The notes under the pieces were generated by a model. The model was not told the origin of the DNA. It saw only the letters and a list, made by a program, of their open reading frames with translations, and did no database searches. This document shows positions 51,499 through 60,624 of a stretch of 64,000 bases of DNA, in pieces. The stretch lies in NCBI GenBank assembly GCA_029775925.1, contig JARVKB010000004.1, forward strand, positions 1-64,000, given 5' to 3'. This DNA is from Nitrososphaeria archaeon (GTDB lineage Archaea > Thermoproteota > Nitrososphaeria > Nitrososphaerales > JACAEJ01). Every line of letters starts with the position of its first letter. Position 1 is the stretch's first letter. The position numbers were made by a program, and so were the translations under genes.

Positions 51499-52314
51499 TC
51501 ACGCCTTACTTAATTCCTTTGCCCTTTCTGTTGCTTTTATTACAGCATCTATAATTGTTGCTCTAACTCTTCCTCTCTCCATTTCTAACAATCCCTCTAT
51601 CGTAGTTCCTCCTGGTGTTACAACCATGTCCTTAAGCTTTGCGGGATGTTCATTAATTTCCAAAACCATCTTTCCTGCTCCTAAAATAGTTTGAGCGCTA
51701 AGGGTTATAGCAATATCTCTGGGCAAACCTAGTCTAACACCTGCATCGCTTAGCGCCTCAATTATTAAATATATGTAAGCTGGTCCGCTTCCAACCAAGC
51801 CAGTTACTGCATCAAAGTATTTTTCATCAAGAATTATCGTTCTTCCCAAAATGCTAAGTACTTCTTTTACAGCTTCTAACTTCTCTTTTGGCGTATTGTC
51901 TGATGGACAAATGGCGATCATACCTTCTCTTACAAAGCATGCAATGTTGGGCATAACTCTTATAATAGGAATTCCTTCTGGCAGATTTTTTCTTATAAAA
52001 TCTAATTTAATCCCTGCAGCAATGCTAACAAGTATTTTTTCAGGGGTTATATTATCTCTTATACTCTCAAGGACATCTTTCACATTATGAGGTTTAACAG
52101 ATATTATTATCAAATCGCTACGCTCTACCAATTTTTTTGTATCATCAAAGCTTTCAATATGGTAATTATCAGTAATGTATTTACGGCGCTTTTCTATTAT
52201 CTCTGATGCGTAAACGTCTTGTGGAGAAAATATCTTTGATTTAAGGAAACCTGAAATCAAGGCTTCTCCCATATTTCCTGCTCCAATAATGCCTATTTTC
52301 TTAATTTTGTTCAA
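51499..52314 (-). CDS. proC: pyrroline-5-carboxylate reductase
   Basis: A 271-residue enzyme that reduces P5C to proline. N-terminal Rossmann motif IGIIGAGNMGEALISG, IISVKPHNVKDVLESI, RVMPNIACFVREGM and the signature DAVTGLVGSGPAYIYLIIEALSDAGV. The C-terminal MVVTPGGTTIEGL is typical. It is followed immediately by P5C dehydrogenase, so both directions of P5C use (to proline and to glutamate) are co-transcribed. Confidence 0.9.
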   Translation of the reverse strand: MNKIKKIGIIGAGNMGEALISGFLKSKIFSPQDVYASEIIEKRRKYITDNYHIESFDDTKKLVERSDLIIISVKPHNVKDVLESIRDNITPEKILVSIAAGIKLDFIRKNLPEGIPIIRVMPNIACFVREGMIAICPSDNTPKEKLEAVKEVLSILGRTIILDEKYFDAVTGLVGSGPAYIYLIIEALSDAGVRLGLPRDIAITLSAQTILGAGKMVLEINEHPAKLKDMVVTPGGTTIEGLLEMERGRVRATIIDAVIKATERAKELSKA

Positions 52315-52746
52315 AGTCTGTCGCCTACATCAATAGGCAACTTAAAAGTTTTTCTAAGTATTAAAACTTTAATTAATGATTGTCAAATTTTGATTTCCCT
52401 TAACATAAATGAAAAAGAAGATTGTCCGCCAAATTTAACTAAAGAAGTTAAAACCCAATGTAAGTGAGAACGGAAATCTGGAAGTTAAACTTCAAAAGAC
52501 GACTCAATCAAAATAGAATAAAAATTTCTTTTTAGTTCATTTTTTCTATGTGCTTTTTGCTCTCAAGATTTAGAAGGAATTTATGATTTTCTGCTTTTTC
52601 GTCAAGTTTCGAAGCAGACATTGCTACCAGATGAACTATTGGCCAAAATTTTATTTAAATTTAATTTAAGCCTTGTTAAATATGGATTTCTTGGCACATA
52701 ACACTTTGAATCTTCATCCTAAAAAGGAATCATTCGATAATTTAGT
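52315..52746. other. intergenic region, nothing recognised
   Basis: About 430 bases between proC and the radical SAM gene. Short ORFs such as one from about 52460 (VRTEIWKLNFKRRL) have no protein-like context. No RNA gene or repeat is apparent. It probably contains the proC promoter and the terminator of methyl-transfer locus 2. Confidence 0.4.
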
Positions 52747-54126
52747 TTAATTTATATTAGTCTTTGAGAAAGTTTTTTCCCTGTAAAGAGATTTTCCATC
52801 TATGCTTGTAATATTGAAAAGGCAGAACGGTATGAGTTTCTTGTCAGGCGTAACAACATGTATGCAGCATTCTTGAACTCTTTCTAATTCAACGTTCCAT
52901 ACGTCTTGGAAGGCCATCGTTGAAACTGTTAAGTAATTTTCTGACATCCTTTTTATTAAATCCATCCAAGTCCCTGGCTCACACCCACATAATAAGTTAT
53001 CTCCTAAACCCAACTGTTCCATAATAGATTCTTCTGGGAACTTCCAAAGATCTTTAATAGCATCACGAGTCTTCTTTGATATATCTTCTACTTCACACGA
53101 TGGGCAGGAAAGATTGCTAGTAAGTGGTAAAAGCTTACCATTCTCTAAAACGACAGAGTAGCTTCTAGCATCACAATGCACGTTAGGGCAAGAAGTAGGA
53201 GTAAAGTTCTCAACTTTTAGCTCTCCCCTTGTTTGGGCCTCTATAGCTTTTAGGATATCAGGTATGGTCACTCTATCGTTATTATTTGGTAGAGAAGGGT
53301 ATCTGCCAAAATAACTTAGAGGTTGAAAATGAACACCGTTTACCGTTGGAACCCATTTTTTAGCAAAATTTATTATATCACCTATTTGATCATAATTGAC
53401 TCCTTTTTCAATCACAGGTACGAGTACTACACCTATCTCTAACTTTGAACAGTTTTCAAGAGCTTTAAGTTTAACATCAAGAAGGTCTAAACCACACCTT
53501 TTTTCATATACGTCCTTAGTTAAGCCATCAAAAGAGAAATAAAGTGCATCCACACCTTTCTCTTTCAATTCTTTAAAATAATCAAAATCTTTACTCAATC
53601 TTATGGCATTTGTGTTCAACTCTATATAATCTATGCCCATTTCCTTTCCCATAGCAACTATTTCTGGGAGATCATCTCTCACTGTGGGTTCGCCACCGCT
53701 TATTTGAACACATATGGGTTTAGGACAGTTTTTTAATAATGTCTCATACATTCCTTCAATAGTTTGGATGTCTGGATGATAATTGTATGATTTAGCACTT
53801 GCAAAGCAATAGGGGCAATTTAAATTACATCTATTTGTAATTTCTAAGACTGCAACACAAGTTCTTTGTTTATGAGCAGGGCACAGTCCACAATCGTTTG
53901 GGCATCCATTCTTAGAGTCAGTGATTGTCTGATCTGGTTTCTTCTTTTTGACGTTAAACTTAAAGCGGTCTATATAAGAGGTTACCCCTCTCCAAATGAT
54001 CGTTTTAAAAGATCCGTGATCTGGGCAAGATTTTTCAAGAAAAACATCATCCTTCTCAACAACTTTTCTAGCAGGAATCTTTCTTAAACATTTTGGACAG
54101 AGACTTTCAGTCTCACCTATTAGCAT
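52747..54126 (-). CDS. radical SAM protein of the MJ0619/Tes type
   Basis: A 459-residue radical SAM enzyme. The N-terminus has CPKCLRKIPA and SCPDHGSF, then CPNDCGLCPAHKQRTC, a cysteine-rich prelude also seen in MJ0619-type enzymes. The radical SAM motif is CNLNCPYC at about residue 102, followed by QISGGEPTVRDDLPE. More cysteines follow in LSCPSCE and GCEPGTW, suggesting further clusters. Relatives include tetraether lipid synthase and pterin methylase. Its position downstream of a corrinoid-type methyltransferase suggests either a methylated substrate or co-regulation; membrane-lipid synthesis is the main alternative. Confidence 0.75.
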   Translation of the reverse strand: MLIGETESLCPKCLRKIPARKVVEKDDVFLEKSCPDHGSFKTIIWRGVTSYIDRFKFNVKKKKPDQTITDSKNGCPNDCGLCPAHKQRTCVAVLEITNRCNLNCPYCFASAKSYNYHPDIQTIEGMYETLLKNCPKPICVQISGGEPTVRDDLPEIVAMGKEMGIDYIELNTNAIRLSKDFDYFKELKEKGVDALYFSFDGLTKDVYEKRCGLDLLDVKLKALENCSKLEIGVVLVPVIEKGVNYDQIGDIINFAKKWVPTVNGVHFQPLSYFGRYPSLPNNNDRVTIPDILKAIEAQTRGELKVENFTPTSCPNVHCDARSYSVVLENGKLLPLTSNLSCPSCEVEDISKKTRDAIKDLWKFPEESIMEQLGLGDNLLCGCEPGTWMDLIKRMSENYLTVSTMAFQDVWNVELERVQECCIHVVTPDKKLIPFCLFNITSIDGKSLYREKTFSKTNIN

Positions 54127-54171
54127 ATTAACAATAAATGCATGAAATCTTAAATACTTTTTTAGATCTAT

Positions 54172-54549
54172 TTATCTAAATGGATTTTCTCCAACATCAT
54201 TATAATATTCTAATAGTACTTTATTAGCCCTTCTAGATACTCTCCTTTTTTCAAATTTTGAATAAACGATACGAAGTGTTCTAAGATCCCATTCTGTATC
54301 GCATTTCGGACATCTAGCAAGCTCACAACCTCTGACACTACCTGGGCAGCCTTGGCAACTTATGGCTCTGGCCCATAAAAGGCTAAATTCAGCGTTGCAT
54401 TCTGGGCATCTTACTAATTTGGCAGTCTTCCAAACCATGCCGGTAGGGTCGATCTGGTTTAAGCAAGTAGGAGTCTCGTAGAAGGATCTATGAACGTTAA
54501 AATCTTTCCTTCTTTCTTCATACAATTTCCTTAATTGTGAAGTTTTCAT
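54172..54549 (-). CDS. cysteine-rich zinc-ribbon protein of methyl-transfer locus 2
   Basis: A 125-residue protein with nine or so cysteines in LVRCPECNAEFSLLWARAIS, CQGCPGSVRGCELARCPKCD. The Cys-x-x-Cys pairs at both ends can form a zinc ribbon, and the central CQGCP and GC may add a second site. The N- and C-terminal parts are basic. It lies between the radical SAM gene and the 161-residue protein in one direction. Similar small cysteine proteins occur near corrinoid methyltransferases in acetogens, a resemblance from memory. Function unknown. Confidence 0.6.
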   Translation of the reverse strand: MKTSQLRKLYEERRKDFNVHRSFYETPTCLNQIDPTGMVWKTAKLVRCPECNAEFSLLWARAISCQGCPGSVRGCELARCPKCDTEWDLRTLRIVYSKFEKRRVSRRANKVLLEYYNDVGENPFR

Positions 54550-54610
54550 AATCGATCAATATTGATAATAAAGATATTTAAAGCTATCTAAAAAAATAAA
54601 AGGTGGTGCC

Positions 54611-55096
54611 TTATGCCCTCTTCTTTTCGAAGAGCATTTCAGCCACAGCAACTGGCTTTGCCGCTATGTCTTCTTCAATATAACTTTCTTGACATTTAGG
54701 GCAGGTAAGAGTTGGGGCCATTCTAACGATGCCCATGTATTCTAGATCGAACTGTCCTCGGACTGTTTGGACATCGTCCTTGGCACACCACCAGTCCTTT
54801 ACTTCTTCTGGGACTGTATAGACTAAGTTCTTCATACGCATCTTATGGCTATAGACCTTCTTGATTACATATGCTGTGACTGGGTGGGTTCCGGGAGCTG
54901 CTGGAGCATACATTACATATAGGGTTATATTATCCATGATCTTTTTTGCTAAATTTTCTCCAGTGACTTTATTGATGAGCTTTGCCTTCTTCTCTTCAGC
55001 TTCATAAACTAATTTTTTGCACATATCAGCAGAGATGCCCTTTTGGGCTAGGGCATTCTCAATCTCTTTTGGAACCAAAACATCTATCATTACCAT
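54611..55096 (-). CDS. small protein with CPKC zinc/redox motif, methyl-transfer locus 2
   Basis: A 161-residue protein with an N-terminal helical part (EIENALAQKGISADMCKKL) and a middle domain (TLYVMYAPAAPGTHPVTAYV). The C-terminal 50 residues, beginning FDLEYMGIVRMAPTLTCPKC, resemble the C-terminal portion of small redox proteins found beside MttB-type methyltransferases in acetogens (YLGH..CPKCGQVYIPEEL pattern, recalled from memory); here it reads CPKCQESYIEEDI. A single Cys pair suggests thiol redox or metal binding. It starts three bases from the methyltransferase stop. Confidence 0.55.
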   Translation of the reverse strand: MVMIDVLVPKEIENALAQKGISADMCKKLVYEAEEKKAKLINKVTGENLAKKIMDNITLYVMYAPAAPGTHPVTAYVIKKVYSHKMRMKNLVYTVPEEVKDWWCAKDDVQTVRGQFDLEYMGIVRMAPTLTCPKCQESYIEEDIAAKPVAVAEMLFEKKRA

Positions 55097-55099
55097 TTT

Positions 55100-56317
55100 T
55101 CACCACGTCCCATACGTTCCATAATCCTTACACGCTTTTACCGCTGCTAATGTACAGCCAGGATTTGTAATCAAAGGAGTCTCACAAGTAGTTCCCAATA
55201 TACATCCTCTAGGCGAATCCCTTGCTTTGAGGAGTTGACTCTTGCTTTGTTCGTATATGAAAGAGAAGTTCGGTTCTATCATCCTCTTCCCATCTACCGT
55301 TGTGAGTAGAGTCATCCTATTGCCAAATTCCTTCTTTAATAGATCCCCTGGGAATACATCATCACCATAGTATCCTATGTGTATAACTGTGAAAGGCGTG
55401 GTAATAACATCTCTCCACATCGGGTAATCTCTTGAATGATCTCCACAAAGATGATACCATAATTGAGGGCCACCACCACCTGCAAGCGCCCTTCTTACAA
55501 AGTCTCTTTGATGATCGAAGGAGAATTCCTTTACGTACTTCGGTGGTAAGACTGTGGAGTTGGCTAAAACACTACCTATTACCATCATGTCAAACCCATA
55601 TCTATCAGCTGTAAGAGATGCCCCATTCGCACTAGTGTAAGCAAGGGCATCAAGAATCTTATGGCAAGCCTTAGGTTCTTTTCTAGTCCATATGATGAAC
55701 TTCTCAGGACCTACTAACTCAGCAGCCATTGAGAATAAGCAGAATACATTATGCATAGGTAACATCATGTCAGGTATGTTGGCTTTTTCATAATCAAAAG
55801 CTCTCCAATGAAGCTCGGTTGTCTTGCATTTATCTGGCGTCAAATCTTCTTTCTCAAACTTCTGTATTTTATCAGCATCTTCAGGATTCTTTATCGGTCT
55901 ATCTCCTACAACGATCCATGGAAGTGTATTGGTTGTTTGTAGCTTAACCCCGTACTTCTCCAAGAATACGTTAGAATAGAAGAAGTGGGCGACTGGTAAA
56001 AGATCAAACAGCTCATTAAAATATGCTACACAATGAACAGCAATCTCGGGATACTCATAGAAATCTCTGTTAGTGAAACCTAGCAAAGTGGTTGCGTGTG
56101 CCATGACTATAGGATCGAAATCTATTCTATCTTTGAATACATCAACGAAAGGAGATGCAAAACGTGTAACAGACCCTGTGTGCCATTTTTTATGTGATTC
56201 AGTATCATGTGAGATGAAGTGAGATGGTAGTTTATCAATTGGAACAGTAGGTTGGTAGCTCATATTCTTTCGGAAAAGAAATATCGACTCCCTTATATAA
56301 GAATTTTGAATTAACAT
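55100..56317 (-). CDS. UroD/MtaA-family methyltransferase (second copy, diverged)
   Basis: A 405-residue TIM-barrel protein of the uroporphyrinogen decarboxylase superfamily. The zinc-site motif is WYHLCGDHSRDYP (His-x-Cys, about residues 295-307) and CILGTTCETPLITNPG holds the third Cys (about residue 378), as in corrinoid methyltransferases. Its C-terminus (VKACKDYGTYGTW) resembles the copy at 10390 (IEAAEKYGKYPMA). It has an N-terminal extension of about 25 residues. No corrinoid protein is adjacent, so it would rely on the one at 9734 or on another locus. It shares the palindromic promoter with locus 1. Confidence 0.7.
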   Translation of the reverse strand: MLIQNSYIRESIFLFRKNMSYQPTVPIDKLPSHFISHDTESHKKWHTGSVTRFASPFVDVFKDRIDFDPIVMAHATTLLGFTNRDFYEYPEIAVHCVAYFNELFDLLPVAHFFYSNVFLEKYGVKLQTTNTLPWIVVGDRPIKNPEDADKIQKFEKEDLTPDKCKTTELHWRAFDYEKANIPDMMLPMHNVFCLFSMAAELVGPEKFIIWTRKEPKACHKILDALAYTSANGASLTADRYGFDMMVIGSVLANSTVLPPKYVKEFSFDHQRDFVRRALAGGGGPQLWYHLCGDHSRDYPMWRDVITTPFTVIHIGYYGDDVFPGDLLKKEFGNRMTLLTTVDGKRMIEPNFSFIYEQSKSQLLKARDSPRGCILGTTCETPLITNPGCTLAAVKACKDYGTYGTW

Positions 56318-56326
56318 CGTTATATT

Positions 56327-56599
56327 CTAAATCGCTTCTTTTAACTTCTTCTTTGCATAAAAGTAGGTCCTTCTACTTATCAACCCATTCCGAAAGTCAT
56401 CTTCAAGAAGACTTATGGCCAGAGTAGTCCCTCTTAATTCAAGATATTTTTGGATTTTGCTCTTTCTTCCAATCTTAGCGTCTAACTTTTGTATAATATT
56501 TAATACAGGCTCTCTCTCGATAACAGCAAGATTGTAAACTCTTTCAAGAATAGCAGTGAAAGCCTTCTCCCCAAGTTTCTCCAATAGTCTTCGAAACAT
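56327..56599 (-). CDS. unknown helical protein, first gene of methyl-transfer locus 2
   Basis: About 90 residues from the ATG at 56599 (MFRRLLEKLGEKAFTAI); a frame extension reaches into the palindrome with a TTG at 56626. The protein is helical and basic (QKLDAKIGRKSKIQKYLEL, FRNGLISRRTYFYAKKKL). It could be a small DNA-binding regulator acting on the operator directly upstream, but no helix-turn-helix motif is clear. It ends nine bases before the start of the methyltransferase, so they are co-transcribed. Confidence 0.55.
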   Translation of the reverse strand: MFRRLLEKLGEKAFTAILERVYNLAVIEREPVLNIIQKLDAKIGRKSKIQKYLELRGTTLAISLLEDDFRNGLISRRTYFYAKKKLKEAI

Positions 56600-56618
56600 A
56601 TATTCTAATTTTCTTTCC

Positions 56619-56642
56619 AAGTGCAAAAATATTTTTGCACTT
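56619..56642 (-). promoter_or_regulatory. palindromic operator/promoter of methyl-transfer locus 2
   Basis: A perfect 24-base dyad: the core TGCAAAAATATTTTTGCA is bounded on both sides by the symmetric AAG and CTT. It contains the 18-base palindrome found at 9658-9675 in front of the corrinoid protein. In gene orientation both copies are preceded by ATCA and followed by a purine-rich segment. The dyad is about 20 bases upstream of the ATG at 56599, so the A+T centre can serve as TATA element with a short leader. Confidence 0.75.
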
Positions 56643-56798
56643 TGATAATTAAAATTTTTCTTTTTATGGTCTGAATGATATTAAAACAAGACTTAACTTC
56701 TACCAAGGATTTTCGATTATCTTGATTTATCTTTGTGCTATTCTCTTTTATTTTTCAATATGGTTAAACTGTATATTCTGTTTTTAGTTTTTCAGAGT

Positions 56799-57368
56799 TT
56801 AAACAATTAACACCATTCCATATACGTCAAAATCTTCGGTTGTAGAAGTATGCACTTTGGTCTTATATCCAGCTTTTCTTACAGTCTCATCCACATCTAT
56901 CCCTAAAGATTCCATAGCTGGTCTGGCAATATTAGGATTCTTACACTTCCCTGGTTGAAGAACGCACTCATCACATAAAAGGCAAGGTCCACAAACTGTA
57001 GCAAAAGCTGATTGATACCCAGATAGGAAGATCTGTCTCTCTAACTCTGCAGCTGTTTTTTGTAATATTACCATGTTTTTTATTGAGTGAGTTCCACTTT
57101 GAAAGACGCCTTCTGGTACTTTTGATGAAAAGCGCATAGTGAATAGAAGCGCCCAGTTGTATTCTTTAATGAATTTTCTTGTCTGGTCTGGTGTGGGACT
57201 AAAGGGTGGGCAAGTTAAATAATGATTATAGAAAGGACAACCATACTGGCATTTAAGCCTTGTTCTATCATTTATGACTATATTATCTGTGCTTATGATC
57301 TTTGCATCGAATGCTCCAAGCTTTCTTGCCAATTCACAAAACTTTGTCAAATCTTCTAGAATTTCCAT
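56799..57368 (-). CDS. DUF2284 metal-binding protein
   Basis: A 189-residue protein with the DUF2284 cysteine pattern: LKCQYGCPFYNHYLTCPPFSP at about residues 38-58, and VCGPCLLCDECVLQPGKCKNP at about 125-146. The first set resembles a [4Fe-4S] motif, the second may bind another cluster or metal. Such proteins are often neighbours of corrinoid methyltransferases and of radical SAM enzymes. It is just upstream of methyl-transfer locus 2, in the same direction but 160 bases before the palindrome, so it has its own promoter. Confidence 0.8.
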   Translation of the reverse strand: MEILEDLTKFCELARKLGAFDAKIISTDNIVINDRTRLKCQYGCPFYNHYLTCPPFSPTPDQTRKFIKEYNWALLFTMRFSSKVPEGVFQSGTHSIKNMVILQKTAAELERQIFLSGYQSAFATVCGPCLLCDECVLQPGKCKNPNIARPAMESLGIDVDETVRKAGYKTKVHTSTTEDFDVYGMVLIV

Positions 57369-57764
57369 AGTTAATTTCTTTTCTGAGATTTTGATTTAAA
57401 GTTTATGTCAAATATCCATTATAAGCATTAATAATTCTTTTAATTAGAGTTTTACAAACTATACAGAGCCAGTATCAAGAAAAGCCATAATTATTGAGCC
57501 TCTCCGATCTGTTCGTTTTGGCTAGTAAAGACCATGTTAACCCTTCTATTAGCTTTTATAAATGGAGATAAAGCTGATGGAAGCTATAAAAGTAATCATC
57601 TATTAACTGCTCTGCTTCTTCTAGATTATTAAGATGTCATTATAAGCAAAATCCTTTCTATTGAGGATTATACAGTTTATTTGTAATATTCTCTAACAAT
57701 CTGCTTTAGATTTTATTCATATCTTTAAGGATTATATAGCTAAAGCATAGATACTAATGTTAAA
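57369..57764. other. intergenic region, nothing recognised
   Basis: About 395 A+T-rich bases between divergent DUF2284 and HD-domain genes. I find no RNA gene, repeat or coding ORF; it should hold both promoters. Confidence 0.4.
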
Positions 57765-59054
57765 TTGAAGTTTGTAGCTGAAATAAGGGATCCTGTACAT
57801 GGATATATACATATAACAGATGTAGAAAAAGAAATAATAGATACAAATGTCTTTCAAAGACTGAGAAGAATCAAGCAACTTGCAGGAGCGAATCTAACTT
57901 ATCCTGGCGCCCAGCACACTCGTTTTGAACACTCTTTAGGAGCGATGTATCTTGCTGGTTTAGCTGGTTCTTCTCTTTCATCTAAAATTCATATTTCAGA
58001 CGATAATATACAAGAATTAAGATTATCTGCTCTGCTACACGATATTGGCCACGGTCCTTTTTCTCATCTTTTTGAAGAGGCTTTGACAGAAAAGAGGAAT
58101 ATAACACATGAAGATATTTCAAAAAGGATCATAAAAGAGACGGAGATCAAAGATATATTAAATAAGAATGGCTTTGACCCCGATGACGTATCTGAATTAT
58201 CTTTAGGATTATCTTCAAGGAAGCCCAAATTCATGAACGATATAATTGCAGGAGGTCTGAGCGTTGATATAATGGATTATCTTCTTCGAGACTCTTACTT
58301 TACTGGCGTAGAATATGGTAGAGTGGATGTTCATAGGCTTATCAACTCGTTTGAGATCATAGATGAAAAACTGGCGATGGATCAGGCTGCTCTTTACGCT
58401 TTTGAAGCCTTTACAATAGCTCGTTATGAAATGTTTAAAGCAGTATACTTCCATAAAACAGTAAGAGCAGCCCAAGCAATGCTGGCCCGTTCAATAATCC
58501 TTGCCGATAACGAATTGAACTTGACAGATGTTAGTGATTTGGAAAATTATCTTCAACTTACAGATGAGACAACACTTCTAAAACTTATCGATTTAGAGCC
58601 TAAGAGTAAAGAGTTGATCAGAGCCAAGCAACTTGCCATAGGCTATAGGGATAGGAAGCTTATAAAGTGTGTTTTTGAGAAGATAGTTCAAAGGGAAGAT
58701 AGGTTCATTGAGAAAATTCTCAATCAGAAGAGCATAAGAGACAAGATTGCTACAGAGATTGCTAAGGAAGCGGATATTGATCCTGATCTTGTATTCTTCG
58801 ATGTTCCAACAACTCCTTCTGTTCCTTACACATCGTCACGCCAATCTTTATCATCTATAACTTTAGTCTACAAGACTATAGAAGGCAGGCGCTATGAAAT
58901 CATCCCTGTAAAGAAACTCGCATTAGTCGGAGCCATTACGGGATACATGGACATAATAAGAATATACACACAATCAGAGCATAGATCAAAAGTTGAAAAA
59001 GCTGTAGAAGCTTTCTTTGGCAGGGAAGGGTATGCCACTAAGGTATCTATGTAA
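57765..59054 (+). CDS. HD-domain phosphohydrolase (dNTPase/SAMHD1-like)
   Basis: A 429-residue protein. The N-terminal REIRDPVHGYI-like segment (EIRDPVHGYIHITDVEKEII) and FQRLRRIKQLAGANLTYPGA are typical. The HD metal site is seen as TRFEHSLGAMYLAG (His), LSALLHDIGHGPFSHLFE (His-Asp) and IMDYLLRDSYF (last Asp). Relatives hydrolyse dNTPs or act in dGTP triphosphohydrolysis. The last 110 residues form a C-terminal domain with VYKTIEGRRYEIIPVKKLA. The start is a TTG. Confidence 0.75.
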   Translation: MKFVAEIRDPVHGYIHITDVEKEIIDTNVFQRLRRIKQLAGANLTYPGAQHTRFEHSLGAMYLAGLAGSSLSSKIHISDDNIQELRLSALLHDIGHGPFSHLFEEALTEKRNITHEDISKRIIKETEIKDILNKNGFDPDDVSELSLGLSSRKPKFMNDIIAGGLSVDIMDYLLRDSYFTGVEYGRVDVHRLINSFEIIDEKLAMDQAALYAFEAFTIARYEMFKAVYFHKTVRAAQAMLARSIILADNELNLTDVSDLENYLQLTDETTLLKLIDLEPKSKELIRAKQLAIGYRDRKLIKCVFEKIVQREDRFIEKILNQKSIRDKIATEIAKEADIDPDLVFFDVPTTPSVPYTSSRQSLSSITLVYKTIEGRRYEIIPVKKLALVGAITGYMDIIRIYTQSEHRSKVEKAVEAFFGREGYATKVSM

Positions 59055-59529
59055 AAATTCGATAATAAGGGAAGCGATATTTGAAGGAGTATAAGTGATA
59101 GTAGCATCAAAATATGAAGAAGTTCATTTTTAATGAACTAAATCCTATAGATTAAGTATATCCCAAAATAAAGATGAAAAACATGATGCGAAGATAATAG
59201 CAAGGTGAATTAAAATGAAAAGCTCAGAGCGAAAGTGCTTAATAGAAAAGCCTGTAATCCAAAAAACAAACTAGATCGAATATTAGAAACACTAGCATTT
59301 GCAGCTAGGACAAAGCATTGTTGATATCGGAGCTGGAGGCGGTTATTTCTCTATTCGATTTGCTGATGTAGTAAGAATAGAAGGACAGGCATGCGTAGTA
59401 GATACAAATAGAATTCTTGGAAACTATCAGAAATAGTGCTAAGGAGAAAAGGATTGAATAATGTTAAAACAATCCCTGCCTATAGGTGGTAAATTAATTT
59501 TTGTCCAATTATTTTTGCTGTTTAATCAA
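59055..59529. other. intergenic region holding a dead methyltransferase
   Basis: Apart from the frameshifted methyltransferase remnant at 59215-59490, this region has no intact ORF or RNA gene. The remaining bases at 59055-59214 are without recognisable features. Confidence 0.4.
59215..59490 (+). pseudogene. class I SAM methyltransferase remnant
   Basis: The ATG at 59215, preceded by GGTGA, opens SSERKCLIEKP; after a shift near 59255 the frame continues PKNKLDRILETLAFAA, then after another shift near 59310 the SAM-binding motif SIVDIGAGGGYFSIRFA and the acidic-loop ACVVDTNRI are read. A third shift gives ETIRNSAKEK and then GLNNVKTIPAYR. The C-terminal half is missing. The start and order match a typical archaeal class I methyltransferase, now inactivated. 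Its substrate cannot be inferred. Confidence 0.7.
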
Positions 59530-60189
59530 CTAAATTTCCATTCCGCCACAAAATTTCGTTATGTATTCTACTGCTATATTTTTAGCATTTATCAAACTAT
59601 CTTTGCTTATTCCAGGAACGCCACATACCATTAGCAAAACATTCCTTGTTTTCTCATTCAATTTAGACTCGTCGGCATCTCTGTATGGGTAAATTGCCAC
59701 CAACTTTACATCATCTGAGACTACTATTTCTCCCCCTTGTAATTCTTTTGGTTTATCCATACCTATGCCAAAGAATTTCTCTCCCTTCCTTGCAAATCTC
59801 ATGACTAAGTTACCTTGAACTTTATCTTCATCGAAGGCAGCTAACGCTATTTCAGTCTTTATAGATGCAAGATTATAAGCATCTACTATATTGTTTATGC
59901 TAGGTATAGATTTGCCTCCGAGAATCCTTCTTATCAAAGCTTCAGCAGCAGGTCTAACCTTGGTAGGATCTATGCCAACTCTCCAGAAGAAATCTCTATA
60001 AGCTCTAAAAGTTGGTAAATCTCTTAATCTCTCAATATCATACTTTTCTTTTACTTCTTTTATGATCTTATCCTTGAAAACTTCCAAATCAGTATTGCTT
60101 TTTTCAACTTTTACTCCTTTTATACTGGTGATAAGGGCTTGTAAACCAGTAAAACGCTCTGCCAAATCTGGCAAGATTTTTAATTCCAT
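59530..60189 (-). CDS. B3/B4 domain protein (PheT-like tRNA-binding domain)
   Basis: A 219-residue stand-alone B3/B4 domain as found in the beta subunit of phenylalanyl-tRNA synthetase. Typical segments are LPTFRAYRDFFWRVGIDPTK and VRPAAEALIRRILGGKSIP, followed by NNIVDAYNLASIKTEIALAAF and a late ELQGGEIVVSDDVKLVAIYPY. Free-standing members may edit mischarged tRNA, but this is not shown. It precedes the mevalonate-branch genes in the same direction with about 35 bases between. Confidence 0.75.
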   Translation of the reverse strand: MELKILPDLAERFTGLQALITSIKGVKVEKSNTDLEVFKDKIIKEVKEKYDIERLRDLPTFRAYRDFFWRVGIDPTKVRPAAEALIRRILGGKSIPSINNIVDAYNLASIKTEIALAAFDEDKVQGNLVMRFARKGEKFFGIGMDKPKELQGGEIVVSDDVKLVAIYPYRDADESKLNEKTRNVLLMVCGVPGISKDSLINAKNIAVEYITKFCGGMEI

Positions 60190-60224
60190 AAAACTTTGGT
60201 GTTAACGATAAAATAAAAACTTAT

Positions 60225-60623
60225 TCAATATATTATCACAGAACCGTTGCTTCCATTCACCATAAGAAAATCTCCTTTTCTGATAAGAGATAATCCTTCA
60301 ACCATATCTACAAGGGGTATTTTAGCAATAGCGCAGCCAGAGACGGTGATACTGTCAGATCTTAGGTTGATAATTGCAGAAGGTGCTTTATCATTTTTCT
60401 TCAACCTATAAAGAACATAGGCTCCAACACTACTGCCAATACTATAAGGGAATATTAAGACCTTTTTATCTATACTAGATCCAAAGAGTTCATGATGCCT
60501 ATCGATAATCTTGCCTTGCTCGGGGTTTACACCTTCTAGAAAAGATATAGGAGATTTTGAAATTAATGCTTTGCCAGATCCTAAACCATCAACAAGGCCT
60601 CTCCCTCTAAACACACCTTTCAT
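60225..60623 (-). CDS. phosphomevalonate dehydratase small subunit (aconitase X swivel domain)
   Basis: A 132-residue swivel domain of the aconitase X family (formerly DUF126): GRGLVDGLGSGKALISKSPI and SFLEGVNPEQGKIID, then VLIFPYSIGSSVGAYVLYRL with the substrate-binding Ser-Ser. It pairs with the large subunit encoded just upstream as two frames. In archaea this enzyme dehydrates mevalonate 5-phosphate in the alternative mevalonate pathway. The UbiD-type decarboxylase that acts next is divergent on the other side of the large-subunit gene, supporting the assignment. Confidence 0.8.
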   Translation of the reverse strand: MKGVFRGRGLVDGLGSGKALISKSPISFLEGVNPEQGKIIDRHHELFGSSIDKKVLIFPYSIGSSVGAYVLYRLKKNDKAPSAIINLRSDSITVSGCAIAKIPLVDMVEGLSLIRKGDFLMVNGSNGSVIIY

Positions 60624-60624
60624 A

